A stretch of DNA of 64,000 nt from Hyalangium gracile (lineage in GTDB: Bacteria; Myxococcota; Myxococcia; Myxococcales; Myxococcaceae). The stretch is taken from positions 124,001 to 188,000 of the forward strand of contig NZ_JAHXBG010000017.1 of the NCBI RefSeq assembly GCF_020103725.1, given 5' to 3'. Below, piece by piece: positions 28,838-38,023 of the stretch (the stretch's first letter is position 1; each line of letters starts with the position of its first letter). The notes below the pieces were generated by a model that saw only the letters and a list, made by a program, of their open reading frames with translations, made no database searches and was not told the origin of the DNA. The position numbers and the translations under genes are program-made.

Positions 28838-29875
28838 ATGTCGGAAGAGCTAGGCGAGCGAGAGAAAGAAGTCCTGCGAGCGGTCGTGCAGGAGTACATC
28901 ACCACCGGGGGTCCGGTGGGCAGCCACCACCTCAGCCGTAAGCCTGAGTTCGATGTCTCCTCGGCTACCCTGCGCAACGTGCTGGCGGACCTGGAGGAGC
29001 TGGGCTTCCTGGAGAAGCCACACACCTCCGCGGGCCGCGTGCCCACCGACCGGGGCTACCGCTTCTACGTGGACACGCTGGTGCGGCTGAAGGAGCCGGC
29101 GCCCAAGGACCGCGAGCTGATCCACGCCGGGCTCGTCCAGGAGACCAGCCTCCAGGAAGCGCTCGGTGAGGCCAGCCGCATCCTCCACTCGCTCACCCGG
29201 CATGCCAGCGTGGTGCTCACGCCGCGCCCGGAGGCGGCGGTGTTCCACCGCGTGGAGTTCGTCCGGCTGCGCGAGGACCGCGTGCTGGCCGTGCTGGTGG
29301 GGCTCAACGGCCAGGTGCAGAACAAGATCCTGATGGTGGACTTCCCCGTCACCTCGGACGAGCTGCTCAAGGCGTCCAACTACCTCTCGGAGCTGCTGCG
29401 CGAGGTGCCCCTGGAGGAGGCCCGCGAGCGCATCCGCCAGGAGATGGACCAGGAGCAGGCGCTCTACAACGCGCTGACGGCCAAGGCGCTCAAGCTGGGC
29501 GCGGCGGCCACGGACCTGCAGACGCCCGAGGCCGAGCGCGTGCGCATCGAGGGCACCGGCTCCTTCCTGGAGCAGCCCGAGTTCGCCGACGTGGAGCGCA
29601 TGCGCGCCCTCTTCAAGACGCTGGACGAGAAGCACAAGCTGCTGCTGCTGCTCGACCGCGTCCAGCGCGCCCGGGAGATGCAGATCTTCATCGGCGCCGA
29701 GAGCGAGTTCTCCGCCGCCGGCGAGCTGACCGTCATCGCCAGCCCGTACGGCAGCCGGGAGCAGGTGCTCGGCTCGGTGGGCGTCATCGGGCCCACGCGC
29801 ATGAACTACCAGCGCGTCATCCCCCTGGTGAACTTCACCGCCCAGGTGCTCTCGCGGGTGCTGGAGCAGAGCTGA
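28838..29875 (+). CDS. hrcA: Heat-inducible transcription repressor HrcA
   Basis: A 345-residue protein matching HrcA along its length. N-terminal winged helix (EKEVLRAVVQEYITTGGPVGS, then SSATLRNVLADLEELGFLEK and the conserved TSAGRVPTDRGYRFYVD, about 8-85), followed by the GAF-like dimerisation region and the C-terminal PYGSREQVLGSVGVIGPTRMNY motif. HrcA represses groE and dnaK operons by binding CIRCE elements and is stabilised by GroEL. No grpE/dnaK lies beside it and I see no CIRCE element upstream, so its own regulation is not evident here. Confidence 0.96.
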   Translation: MSEELGEREKEVLRAVVQEYITTGGPVGSHHLSRKPEFDVSSATLRNVLADLEELGFLEKPHTSAGRVPTDRGYRFYVDTLVRLKEPAPKDRELIHAGLVQETSLQEALGEASRILHSLTRHASVVLTPRPEAAVFHRVEFVRLREDRVLAVLVGLNGQVQNKILMVDFPVTSDELLKASNYLSELLREVPLEEARERIRQEMDQEQALYNALTAKALKLGAAATDLQTPEAERVRIEGTGSFLEQPEFADVERMRALFKTLDEKHKLLLLLDRVQRAREMQIFIGAESEFSAAGELTVIASPYGSREQVLGSVGVIGPTRMNYQRVIPLVNFTAQVLSRVLEQS

Positions 29876-29928
29876 CGGGCTGCCCACACGCCTCGTCCGT
29901 GTAGGATGCGGCCACGCATGAGGCACGG

Positions 29929-31098
29929 ATGAAGAGCACGAAGCGGCGCGGCGTTCTGGGACGTGTGGCCCGGTGGACCGGGGTGCTGCTGGTCCTCGCC
30001 CTCATCGGCACGGCCGCCGATGCCTGGACGGCGCTCGGCCGCGGCGCCGAGGGCGAGCGCCGCGCGCGGATGAAGGGCTCACCGCAGTGGAAGGACGGCC
30101 ACTTCGAGAACCCGCAGCCGCTCATGAATGACTTGTGGGGCTCCCTGGTGGCCCTGAAGGATGCCAGCCCCGACGTGAGCCCCCGCGAGCCGATGCCCAC
30201 GGTGGCCGGCGATGCCCAGCGGTTCGGGACTCCTCCCAGCTCGGGCCTGCGCGTCACCTGGTTCGGGCACTCGTCGGTGCTGGTGGAGATCGACGGCCAC
30301 CGCGTCCTCACGGATCCGGCGTGGAGCGAGCGCGTCTCGCCCCTGAGCTGGATTGGCCCGCGGCGCTGGTACTCCCCGCTCGTCGCGCTGGGGGAGCTGC
30401 CGTCGATCGACGCCGTCGTCATCTCCCACGACCACTATGATCACCTCGACCACGGGACGATCGCGGCGATGAAGGACTGGAACACCACCTTCATCGTGCC
30501 GCTGGGGATTGGCGCGCACCTGGCCTCCTGGGGCGTGCCCGAGGCGCGCATCGTCGAGCTGGACTGGTGGGAGCGGACCCGAGTGGGCGGGCTGGAGATC
30601 GTCTGCACGCCCGCGCGCCATGCCTCGGGGCGGTTCCTGACGGACAAGGATGGGACGCTGTGGGCCGGCTACGCGCTCATCGGCCCCAGGCACCGGGCGT
30701 ACTACTCGGGTGACACGGGCCTGTTCCCGGCGATGAAGGACATCGGCGAGAAGCTGGGGCCCTTCGACGTGACGATGATCGAGGTGGGCCAGTACCACCG
30801 CGCCTGGCCCGACTGGCACATCGGTCCCGAGCAGGCGGTGCGGGCCCACCAGATGGTCCGGGGCCGGGTGCTGCTGCCGGTGCACTGGGGGCTGTTCACC
30901 CTCGCCATGCATGGCTGGACCGAGCCCATCGAGCGCGTGCTTGCGGCGGCCAGCAGCGCGGGCCAGAGCATCATCGCCCCCAAGCCCGGGCAGAGCGTCG
31001 AGCCGAGCGCGCCGCCCGCCGTCGAGCGGTGGTGGCCGGAGGTGCCCTGGCAGACGGCGGCGCAGCACCCCATCGTCTCCACCCAGGTGGAGCCGTAG
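29929..31098 (+). CDS. Metallo-beta-lactamase-fold hydrolase (NAPE-PLD/UlaG-like)
   Basis: A 389-residue protein with an N-terminal membrane anchor (about 15-33) and an MBL domain. The metal motif is HDHYDHLDH (His167, His169, Asp171, His172); further ligands are in ARHASGR and YYSGDTGLF, and HWGLFTLAMH near the C-terminus is typical of the N-acyl-phosphatidylethanolamine phospholipase D/RomA group. Such enzymes cleave phosphodiester bonds of lipids in eukaryotes; bacterial members are poorly characterised. It probably faces the periplasm. It converges with the diacylglycerol kinase-like gene with only 2 nt between the stop codons, so both may concern lipids (inference). Confidence 0.88.
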   Translation: MKSTKRRGVLGRVARWTGVLLVLALIGTAADAWTALGRGAEGERRARMKGSPQWKDGHFENPQPLMNDLWGSLVALKDASPDVSPREPMPTVAGDAQRFGTPPSSGLRVTWFGHSSVLVEIDGHRVLTDPAWSERVSPLSWIGPRRWYSPLVALGELPSIDAVVISHDHYDHLDHGTIAAMKDWNTTFIVPLGIGAHLASWGVPEARIVELDWWERTRVGGLEIVCTPARHASGRFLTDKDGTLWAGYALIGPRHRAYYSGDTGLFPAMKDIGEKLGPFDVTMIEVGQYHRAWPDWHIGPEQAVRAHQMVRGRVLLPVHWGLFTLAMHGWTEPIERVLAAASSAGQSIIAPKPGQSVEPSAPPAVERWWPEVPWQTAAQHPIVSTQVEP

Positions 31099-31100
31099 GC

Positions 31101-32099
31101 TCAGTGCGTCGTGGGCTCTGGCGGCGCCGGGGCGTAGACGCGCAGCGCGGAGGGCACCAGCTCGAAGAGCATCGGCGTGCGGCCGATGAGCTCTCCGTCC
31201 GCGTTCACCTCCTCGACGGGCTCCGTCTCCACGTACAGCCGGGAGGTCCGCAGGTAGGTGACGGCCGGGTGCTCCACGTGGTCCCCGCGCCGCAGGGACA
31301 TGGCCACGCGCGCCAGCGTCGCGAGATCCTCGATCTGTCCCAGGCCCGTGCCCTCCCGGCCCGACTCCGCGGAGGGCGCGGTGATGGCGTACACGTGCAG
31401 CCGGCGATCATCCAGCGCCGCGTCCGGAGCCACGACGTTGCCCGCGCCGTGGTAGCGCCCGTTGCCCACCACGAGCTGCAGCGCATCCAGCTCGAGCGAC
31501 TGCGAGTCCGCCTTCATCCTCACGCGGAACGGCTGGTGCTCCCAGAGCTGGGAGACGGCGGCCACCGGGTAGGCGAGCTTGCCGATGCGCTGCTTGATGC
31601 GCTTGGTCAGCCGCTTGGCGATGGCCGTGGCCAGGCCCATGCTGGCCGCGTTGAGGAAGGGCTTGCCGTTGGCCAGCCCCACGTCCACGCGCGCCGTGTA
31701 GCCCTGGGCGATGACGTCGCAGGCGGCCTCCAGCGAGGGCGGGATGCCCAGCGAGCGCGCGAAGTCGTTGCCCGTGCCCATGGGCAGCACGCCCAGGGAC
31801 ACGTTCCGGCCGAGCAGGTGGGACACCGCGCCGCTCACCGTGCCGTCTCCGCCGCCCACGAGGATGCGCCGCACCCCGTGCTCCACGGCTTCGTTCAGCA
31901 GGCGCGGCAGCCAGTCGGGGTTGGTGAGCGCATGGCTGCCGAGCAGCGGCACGCCTCGGGCGGCGAGCGCCTCCCGGGCCAGCTGGAAGGCTTCCTTCCC
32001 CGAGCGGGACTTCGTGTTCACCACCAGCATCGCGGGCCCCTCATCGAGGGTGCGGCGGCGCGGTGGCGCGATGAGCGCTGTTTCCAGTGGATCCTCCAT
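31101..32099 (-). CDS. Diacylglycerol/lipid kinase family protein (YegS/DgkB-like)
   Basis: A 332-residue protein of the DAGK catalytic family. VGGGDGTVSGAVSHLLG (about 81-97) is the nucleotide-binding GGDGT loop, followed by LGVLPMGTGNDFARSLG, the second conserved motif. The C-terminal half has the beta-sandwich with NGRYHGAGN and DGELIGRTP. Members phosphorylate diacylglycerol or related lipids with ATP. It is the last gene of a three-gene minus-strand set, 24 nt after the HAD gene. Confidence 0.93.
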   Translation of the reverse strand: MEDPLETALIAPPRRRTLDEGPAMLVVNTKSRSGKEAFQLAREALAARGVPLLGSHALTNPDWLPRLLNEAVEHGVRRILVGGGDGTVSGAVSHLLGRNVSLGVLPMGTGNDFARSLGIPPSLEAACDVIAQGYTARVDVGLANGKPFLNAASMGLATAIAKRLTKRIKQRIGKLAYPVAAVSQLWEHQPFRVRMKADSQSLELDALQLVVGNGRYHGAGNVVAPDAALDDRRLHVYAITAPSAESGREGTGLGQIEDLATLARVAMSLRRGDHVEHPAVTYLRTSRLYVETEPVEEVNADGELIGRTPMLFELVPSALRVYAPAPPEPTTH

Positions 32100-32123
32100 G
32101 AACGAGACCCTGCCTCCTGCGGC

Positions 32124-32840
32124 CTAGCGGGACTCCTCGTCCTCGGGAGCCGCGGGCATGCCCGCCTCTCCCCAGGGCCAGGTGCGCGGAGACTCCTCGA
32201 AGCGAGCGAGCAGCTCCGCCGGATCCTTCATCAGCACCCGGCAGCCGGCCGCGCGCAGATCCTCCGGCGAGAAGCCGCCGCACAGCACGCCCACGGTGGG
32301 CAGGCTCAGCTTGCCCGCGGCCAGCGCGTCATACGGCGTGTCTCCAATCACGACGGTGGCGCTCACGTCCGGGCTGCCCAGCCGCTTCATCGCCGCGGCG
32401 AAGATGTCCGGGTGGGGCTTGCTCTTGTCCACCTCGTCCTTGCTGGTGGCCTCCTCGAACAGCCCCTTGAGGCGGCACAGCTTGATGTAGTGCTCGAGCT
32501 CCTCCTGCCTGGCGCTGGAGGCCAGGGCGACGCGGCGCCCCTCCTTGTGCAGGCGCTGGAAGAGCTCGCGCACCTTCGGGAAGGGGCGGATCTTCGGCAG
32601 GAAGTCCTTGAGGAAGAGCTGGGAGCGGTACTCCTCCAGATCCTTGCCGAACTGGGCCAGCTCCTCGTCGTTGAAGAAGACGGGGATGAGCTGATCGGCG
32701 CCCTTGCCGATCTGGCTGCGCACGTGCGCGAAGGGCACATCCCGGCCGAACTCCAGGAAGGCCCGACGCCAGGCCTCGGCATGCTCGTCCACCGAGTCCA
32801 CCAGCGTCCCATCCACGTCGAAAATGACGTTCTGCACCAT
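32124..32840 (-). CDS. HAD family hydrolase (beta-phosphoglucomutase-like phosphatase)
   Basis: A 238-residue HAD phosphatase: motif I FDVDGTLVDS (nucleophile Asp8, acid/base Asp10), helical cap (about 15-95), motif II ALASSAR, motif III Lys in KSKPHPDIF, motif IV VVIGDTPYDALAAG. This fits the PGMB/phosphoglycolate phosphatase branch; the substrate cannot be told. ATG 32840 has GGAGG 8 nt upstream. It sits between a lipoprotein gene and the lipid-kinase gene on the same strand. Confidence 0.92.
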   Translation of the reverse strand: MVQNVIFDVDGTLVDSVDEHAEAWRRAFLEFGRDVPFAHVRSQIGKGADQLIPVFFNDEELAQFGKDLEEYRSQLFLKDFLPKIRPFPKVRELFQRLHKEGRRVALASSARQEELEHYIKLCRLKGLFEEATSKDEVDKSKPHPDIFAAAMKRLGSPDVSATVVIGDTPYDALAAGKLSLPTVGVLCGGFSPEDLRAAGCRVLMKDPAELLARFEESPRTWPWGEAGMPAAPEDEESR

Positions 32841-32898
32841 CCCCCGTACCTCCGGACAGGAAGGTGGGAACGGAAGGGCCAGCGGGCAACCCGGAGGG

Positions 32899-33669
32899 CT
32901 ATTTCCCCGCGGAGTCCACCAGTGTCTTCGTCTGCACCTCGTAACCCTCGGGCGCCACGAGGGTGAAGGTGTCATTGGGCAGCGTCGGGTTGAGCTCGAC
33001 GGTGGACAGCGTCGTCTCGCCAACCTTCTCGCCCTTGACCCAGCGCGAGAGCTGCTTGGGGACGCAGAGCTCGATCGCCTTCTCGCAGTGCTCCTCCTCC
33101 AAGCGCACCTCCATGGCGGTGCCGTCGGCCAGGCGCGTCTGCTTGCCCAGGAAGTCCAGCGAGGGCCAGCGCAGCGTGTACGCCACCTCGAGCTGCTCGG
33201 CGGCCACCTTGCCGGTGAGCTCCACGGCCTCCGGGGCGCGCGGGTGCGAGGTGCGCTTCACACGCACGCTCGAGGGCAGCAGCGGGGCGCGGAAGCCCTC
33301 GGGGGTGAAGGGGGAGAACGTCTCGGTGAGGAAGCCGGCGCGCCGCTCCGCGGCCATCTCCGTCTGGAAGGTGGTGAAGCGCTTGTCCGCGTCGCTCCGC
33401 TCGTAGAGGCGCTCGCCGTCCCAGGAGAAGGTGCGCGAGATGGGCGCCGCGAGCGCGCCGCGCATCTTCTGGGGCGCGCGGTAGGCGAAGGTGAAGCCCA
33501 CCGGCTCGGCGCCGCCCTCGCTCGTGCGCCCCTCCAGCCGGTAGCTCGTCAGCCGTGCGTCGCGCTCGGTCAGCCGCCGCTTCACCTCGTTCAGCAGGTT
33601 GGCTTCCTCGGACTGCTTGCTGCAGCCCGCGAGGGCGAGGAGGAGCAGGGACAGGAGGCGGGCGCGCAT
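32899..33669 (-). CDS. Lipoprotein with LolA/LolB-like domain (DUF4292-like)
   Basis: A 256-residue lipoprotein: MRARLLSLLLLALAGC gives the lipobox at Cys16. The rest has the pattern of curved antiparallel sheets seen in LolA/LolB-type lipid-binding folds (TSYRLEGRTSEGG, VGFTFAYRAPQKMRGAL, ISRTFSWDGERLYERS). Cys pair around EEEHCEKAIELC. It may carry lipids or lipoproteins in the periplasm (inference). The HAD gene follows 58 nt downstream. Confidence 0.7.
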   Translation of the reverse strand: MRARLLSLLLLALAGCSKQSEEANLLNEVKRRLTERDARLTSYRLEGRTSEGGAEPVGFTFAYRAPQKMRGALAAPISRTFSWDGERLYERSDADKRFTTFQTEMAAERRAGFLTETFSPFTPEGFRAPLLPSSVRVKRTSHPRAPEAVELTGKVAAEQLEVAYTLRWPSLDFLGKQTRLADGTAMEVRLEEEHCEKAIELCVPKQLSRWVKGEKVGETTLSTVELNPTLPNDTFTLVAPEGYEVQTKTLVDSAGK

Positions 33670-33758
33670 GCGGAGGCCGGGGGGAGCAGGAGGGAGAAAT
33701 GAAAGAAGGCCCCGCTGTTGCCAGGGGGCCTTCCGGAAAGACAGTGACTCGGACGGGC

Positions 33759-34109
33759 TTACTTGACGGCGATGCCCATCGCGGAGGACTGGGTGATGCC
33801 GATGATGCCGCCGGCCAGGGCGAAGATGCCGTGGCGGGGGGTGGTGCCAGCGCCCTTCAGGTCGACCTTGGAGGCGCCCATGGCCTTGGCCTCGGCCACC
33901 AGGAGCTTGTTCACCACGGTGTCGAGGTCGCTCTGGACCAGGTCGACGATGTGGAAGATGGCGGTCAGGCCCAGGGCGTTGGCCTGGACCACGGCGACGG
34001 CCTCGCCACCGTTGGCGGAAACCTCGGCGCCCGAAACGACGGCGCTCTCGACGCTGGTGCAAGCCACGAGGCTCATCGCGGCAACGGCGGACAGAATGGC
34101 CTTCTTCAT
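33759..34109 (-). CDS. Small lipoprotein, function unknown
   Basis: A 116-residue lipoprotein: MKKAILSAVAAMSLVAC, Cys17. The mature part has no further Cys, is rich in Ala/Gly/Val and ends GGIIGITQSSAMGIAVK. A strong ribosome site (GGGAGGGA, about 8 nt before ATG 34109) suggests high expression. Between conserved hydrophobic stretches lies NKLLVAEAKAMGASKVDL. It resembles small TRL-like or surface lipoproteins in composition, but I do not assign it to one. The gap of 89 nt suggests it is separate from the downstream gene set. Confidence 0.75.
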   Translation of the reverse strand: MKKAILSAVAAMSLVACTSVESAVVSGAEVSANGGEAVAVVQANALGLTAIFHIVDLVQSDLDTVVNKLLVAEAKAMGASKVDLKGAGTTPRHGIFALAGGIIGITQSSAMGIAVK

Positions 34110-34323
34110 TTGTGTTTCCCTCCCAGAGAGTTGGCTTGCGGGAATTTGAAGGGTTCGACCGTGCGAGCCCTTCGTTGAGTACTGGCCCCTCAAGCGCGCG
34201 GGGTTCGTAGCAGATGCAGGACTGGAGTCAAGATCAGTTCCGAACAGAATCCCCTTTTTGCGGGGTCAGGTCCTTGCGTTGCAAAGGATGGGAGCGCTTG
34301 GTACCCACACTCCCAGGCACTCC

Positions 34324-35301
34324 ATGGAGACCGTTACCGCCCGCCCCGCCTCGCGGCTCTGGCTGCACCTGCTGCTGTTCGCGCTGACGGTGCTCACCAC
34401 CTATAGCGCGTACCCCTGGTCCTTTGGCGGGAGCGAGGATCTCCAGCGGCTGCGAATGGAGTCGCTGGCCTTCAGCCTCTCGCTGATGGCCATCCTCGGC
34501 TCGCACGAGATGGGCCACTACGTGCTGGCCCGCCTCCATCGGGTGGATACGACATTGCCGTACTTCATCCCGCTGCCCTTCGTGGGAGTGGGGACGCTGG
34601 GGGCGGTGATCCGCATTCGCAGCCGGATTCCGAACCGGAACGCGCTGGTGGATATCGGCGCGGCGGGGCCGCTGGCGGGGCTGGCGGTGGCGCTGCCCAT
34701 CCTCTACTGGGGGCTGTGCCACTCGCGGGTGGTGGACTCACCCGCGGTGCAGGCCACTTTTCCGGGAGAGAACTCACTCTGGGTGCTGCTGCGCGAGCTG
34801 TTCACCTGGGTGATGGCGAGGATTACCCACGCGACGCCCGCGCCAGAGGAGGCGTTCACCGGGCAGATGCAGATCATCTTCGGCGACAGCCTGCTGATGC
34901 AGGGGCTGACGCGGCTGGCGGTGGGGCCGCTGCCGGAGGGCAAGGACGTGCTGGTGCACCCGGTGGTGATCGCCGGGTGGTTCGGGCTGCTCGTCACGCT
35001 GCTCAACCTGCTGCCGGTGGGGCAGCTGGACGGAGGGCACATGGCCTTCGCGCTGTTCGGCCCGCGCGCGCGGTGGGTGGGCAAGGGCGTGGCGCTGGTG
35101 CTGTTCCTGCTGACGCTGTTCGCCACGGCCTCGTGGGGGGTGTGGCTGGTGGTGACGAGCAAGCTGGTGGGCTTCGGGCACCCGGAGGTGGTAGAGCCCG
35201 AGGTGCCGCTGAGCCGCGGGCGGAAGTGGATCTGCGCCCTGTGCCTGGCGGCGCTGATCGGGTGCGCCATGCCTGTCCCTCTTCGTCAGGTGCTCTCATG
35301 A
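34324..35301 (+). CDS. Site-2 protease family intramembrane metalloprotease (M50)
   Basis: About 325 residues with six or more membrane helices. The zinc motif HEMGH (His61, Glu62, His65) is in the second helix and the third ligand Asp236 lies in NLLPVGQLDGGH. A GxxxN-like segment and the RNALVDIGAAGPLAG signature place it in the M50 group that cleaves membrane-bound substrates, often anti-sigma factors or regulators. ATG 34324 (METVTARP) is chosen; ATG 34288 and TTG 34258 are in frame. The stop overlaps the next gene by ATGA. Its substrate may be the RegB-like kinase or a partner encoded elsewhere (inference). Confidence 0.9.
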   Translation: METVTARPASRLWLHLLLFALTVLTTYSAYPWSFGGSEDLQRLRMESLAFSLSLMAILGSHEMGHYVLARLHRVDTTLPYFIPLPFVGVGTLGAVIRIRSRIPNRNALVDIGAAGPLAGLAVALPILYWGLCHSRVVDSPAVQATFPGENSLWVLLRELFTWVMARITHATPAPEEAFTGQMQIIFGDSLLMQGLTRLAVGPLPEGKDVLVHPVVIAGWFGLLVTLLNLLPVGQLDGGHMAFALFGPRARWVGKGVALVLFLLTLFATASWGVWLVVTSKLVGFGHPEVVEPEVPLSRGRKWICALCLAALIGCAMPVPLRQVLS

Positions 35302-36041
35302 GGTACCTCTGCGATGCGTGCGAGCGGCTCGCGCCGCCGGCGGCGTTCCGGGTGGAGCTGGGCGTGCTGGTGATGACGTGCGCGCGCTGTGGTCAGGAGA
35401 GCCGCGCGCGGCCCGAGGAGGCGCTGGTGGCGGCCGTGGCGCAGACGGCCGCGGAGGCGACGTCGCCGCAGGTGCCCGCGCCTCGGACCAACACGGCGCC
35501 GGCGCTGAAGGTGGTGGCGCTGCGGCCCTCCGAGGAGCAGGTGCGGGAGGCGGCGGCGCTGGCGCGCTCGGAGGATCCGTTCGCGGTGCCGCCGGGCTTC
35601 TGTCCCAAGTGCATCGCGGTGCGCAAGCAGGGCGTGGAGGCCTGCGCCTCGTGCGGCCTGGTGTACGCGAACTTCGATCCGGCGGAGCAGCAGGTCTCCG
35701 AGCCGCTGCGCGCCGCGTGGCTCGCGGTGCTGGAGCGGTGGGACGATCGGGACGCGCACGACAGGCTGCTGTCGCTGGCGGTGGGGCGGGGCGAGCTGGC
35801 GGTGGCGGGGCGGCTGTACCGCATCCGCCTGGCGCAGGCCCCGGAGGACCTCTACGCGCAGCGCGGGCGGGACGAGGTGGTGCGGCTGGCCACGGCCTCG
35901 CCGGTGTCCTTCACGCCGACGCCCGCGCCGAGCAGCTCCTCGCGGGCGCAGCTGCTGGCCGGGCTGATCTTCTTCCTCATCCTCCTGGTGGTGGGCTTCC
36001 TCATCTTCCGGCAGTTCCGGATGACGCTCGGAGGGCCGTGA
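35298..36041 (+). CDS. Zinc-ribbon protein with C-terminal membrane anchor
   Basis: A 247-residue protein with two zinc-ribbon-like Cys sets: CDAC (about 5-8) with CARC (28-31), and CPKC with CASCGL (about 103-120). A helical region follows (AWLAVLERWDDRDAHDRLLSL), then a Ser/Pro linker and a single membrane helix near the C-terminus (LLAGLIFFLILLVVGFLIF). The topology implies a cytoplasmic domain anchored by its tail. It starts inside the stop of the protease gene (ATGA) and ends 1 nt before the kinase gene, so its role is likely tied to both. Function not known. Confidence 0.8.
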   Translation: MRYLCDACERLAPPAAFRVELGVLVMTCARCGQESRARPEEALVAAVAQTAAEATSPQVPAPRTNTAPALKVVALRPSEEQVREAAALARSEDPFAVPPGFCPKCIAVRKQGVEACASCGLVYANFDPAEQQVSEPLRAAWLAVLERWDDRDAHDRLLSLAVGRGELAVAGRLYRIRLAQAPEDLYAQRGRDEVVRLATASPVSFTPTPAPSSSSRAQLLAGLIFFLILLVVGFLIFRQFRMTLGGP

Positions 36042-36042
36042 G

Positions 36043-37358
36043 GTGCGCGACGCGCACGCCATCAACCTCTCGTGGCTGCTGAGGCTGCGCTGGGGGGCGG
36101 TGGTGGGGCAGGGGGGGCTGATCCTCCTGGCGCACCTGGGGCTGGGGATGCCCCTGCCGCTGCTGCCGCTGTTCGCCACGGTGGGCGTGGGGGCCGTGAG
36201 CAACGTGGCGCTGGGGCTGTGGTCTCGCCGCCCGCGGGAGATCCGCGAGTGGATGCTGTGGGCGGTGATGGCGCTGGACGTGGTGCTGCTCACGGTGCTT
36301 CTGGACTTGAGCGGCGGCCCGTTCAACCCGTTCAGCACGCTGTACCTGGTGCACATCGCGCTGGCGGCGGTGGTGCTGCACGCGCGGTGGACGTGGGCGC
36401 TGGTGGCGCTGGCCTCCGCGTGCTTCGGCACCTTGTTCGTCCGGCACCTGTGGGTGCCCGGTGGGGCGTCGGGGGCCACGCACCACCACATCAATGACGT
36501 GCCGCTGCACCTGGAGGGCATGTGGCTGGCCTTCGGGGTGGCGTCGGCGTTCATCGTCTACTTCGTCCAGCGCGTCACCCGGGCCCTGGCCGAGCGCGAG
36601 GCGGAGTTGATGGCGGCTCGGGCGGTGACGGCGCGCAACGAGAAGCTGGCCGCGCTGGCCACGCTGGCGGCGGGCGCGGCGCATGAGCTGTCCACGCCCC
36701 TGTCCACCATCGCGGTGGTGGCGCGAGAGCTGGAGCGGCGGGCGGAGCTCAGCCCGGCGGGGCGCGAGGACGCGCAGCTCATCCGCCAGCAGGTGGCGCG
36801 CTGCCACGACATCCTCGCGCAGATGGCCGCGGATGCCGGGGCCAGCCGGGGCGAGGCCTTCGTCGCGGTGACGCCGGCGGTGCTGCTGGAGCGCGTGCTC
36901 GAGGGCCTGCGGGGCCGCGAGCGGGTGCAGGTGGAGGCGGACGGGCGCCATGGGCAGGAGCAGGTGTCCCTGCCGGCCGGAGCGCTGACGCATGCCATTC
37001 GTGGGGTGGTGAAGAACGCGCTCCAGGCCTCGCCTCCGGAGGGCCGGGTGCGCCTGGCGCTCGTGCGCGAGGAGCGGGGCTGGCGGCTGTCCGTGGAGGA
37101 CCAGGGCGCGGGAATGCCGGCGGAGGTGCTGGCGCGCGCGGGCGAGCCCTTCTTCACCACCAAGCCGCCGGGCGAGGGGATGGGGCTGGGCCTCTTCCTG
37201 GCGCGGGCGGTGCTGGACCAGCTCGGTGGCAAGCTGGAGCTGCGCTCGGTACCGGGGCAGGGGACGCGGGTGGAGATGACGTGGCCGGTGGAGCGCCTGC
37301 GACAATTTGCCCCGTTGTCCCCGGAAGCGGGTGAGGCGAGTGTCCAGGCCTCGGGTGC

Positions 37359-37362
<4 letters not shown>
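36043..37362 (+). CDS. RegB/PrrB-like redox-type sensor histidine kinase
   Basis: A 439-residue membrane kinase with about six helices in the first 170 residues, including GGPFNPFSTLYLVHIAL, which matches the quinone-binding GGxxNPF segment of RegB/PrrB. The H-box AGAAHELSTPLSTI has His214 and is of RegB type; HATPase_c follows (NALQASPPEGR, DQGAGMP, GMGLGLFLAR). RegB kinases respond to the redox state of the quinone pool. The redox-active cysteine of RegB is not visible in the linker, so the signal may be read by quinone alone. GTG 36043 is 1 nt after the upstream stop and the stop overlaps the regulator gene by GTGA. Confidence 0.9.
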
Positions 37363-37934
<572 letters not shown>

Positions 37935-38023
37935 CGCCGCTCGCTCGCCCAGCGGAGGGGCGGGAGCGGGGCTCGGCGCCGGGTACGATGCGGGGTGGAG
38001 CCGTTCTCCTGGAGAGAAACCGC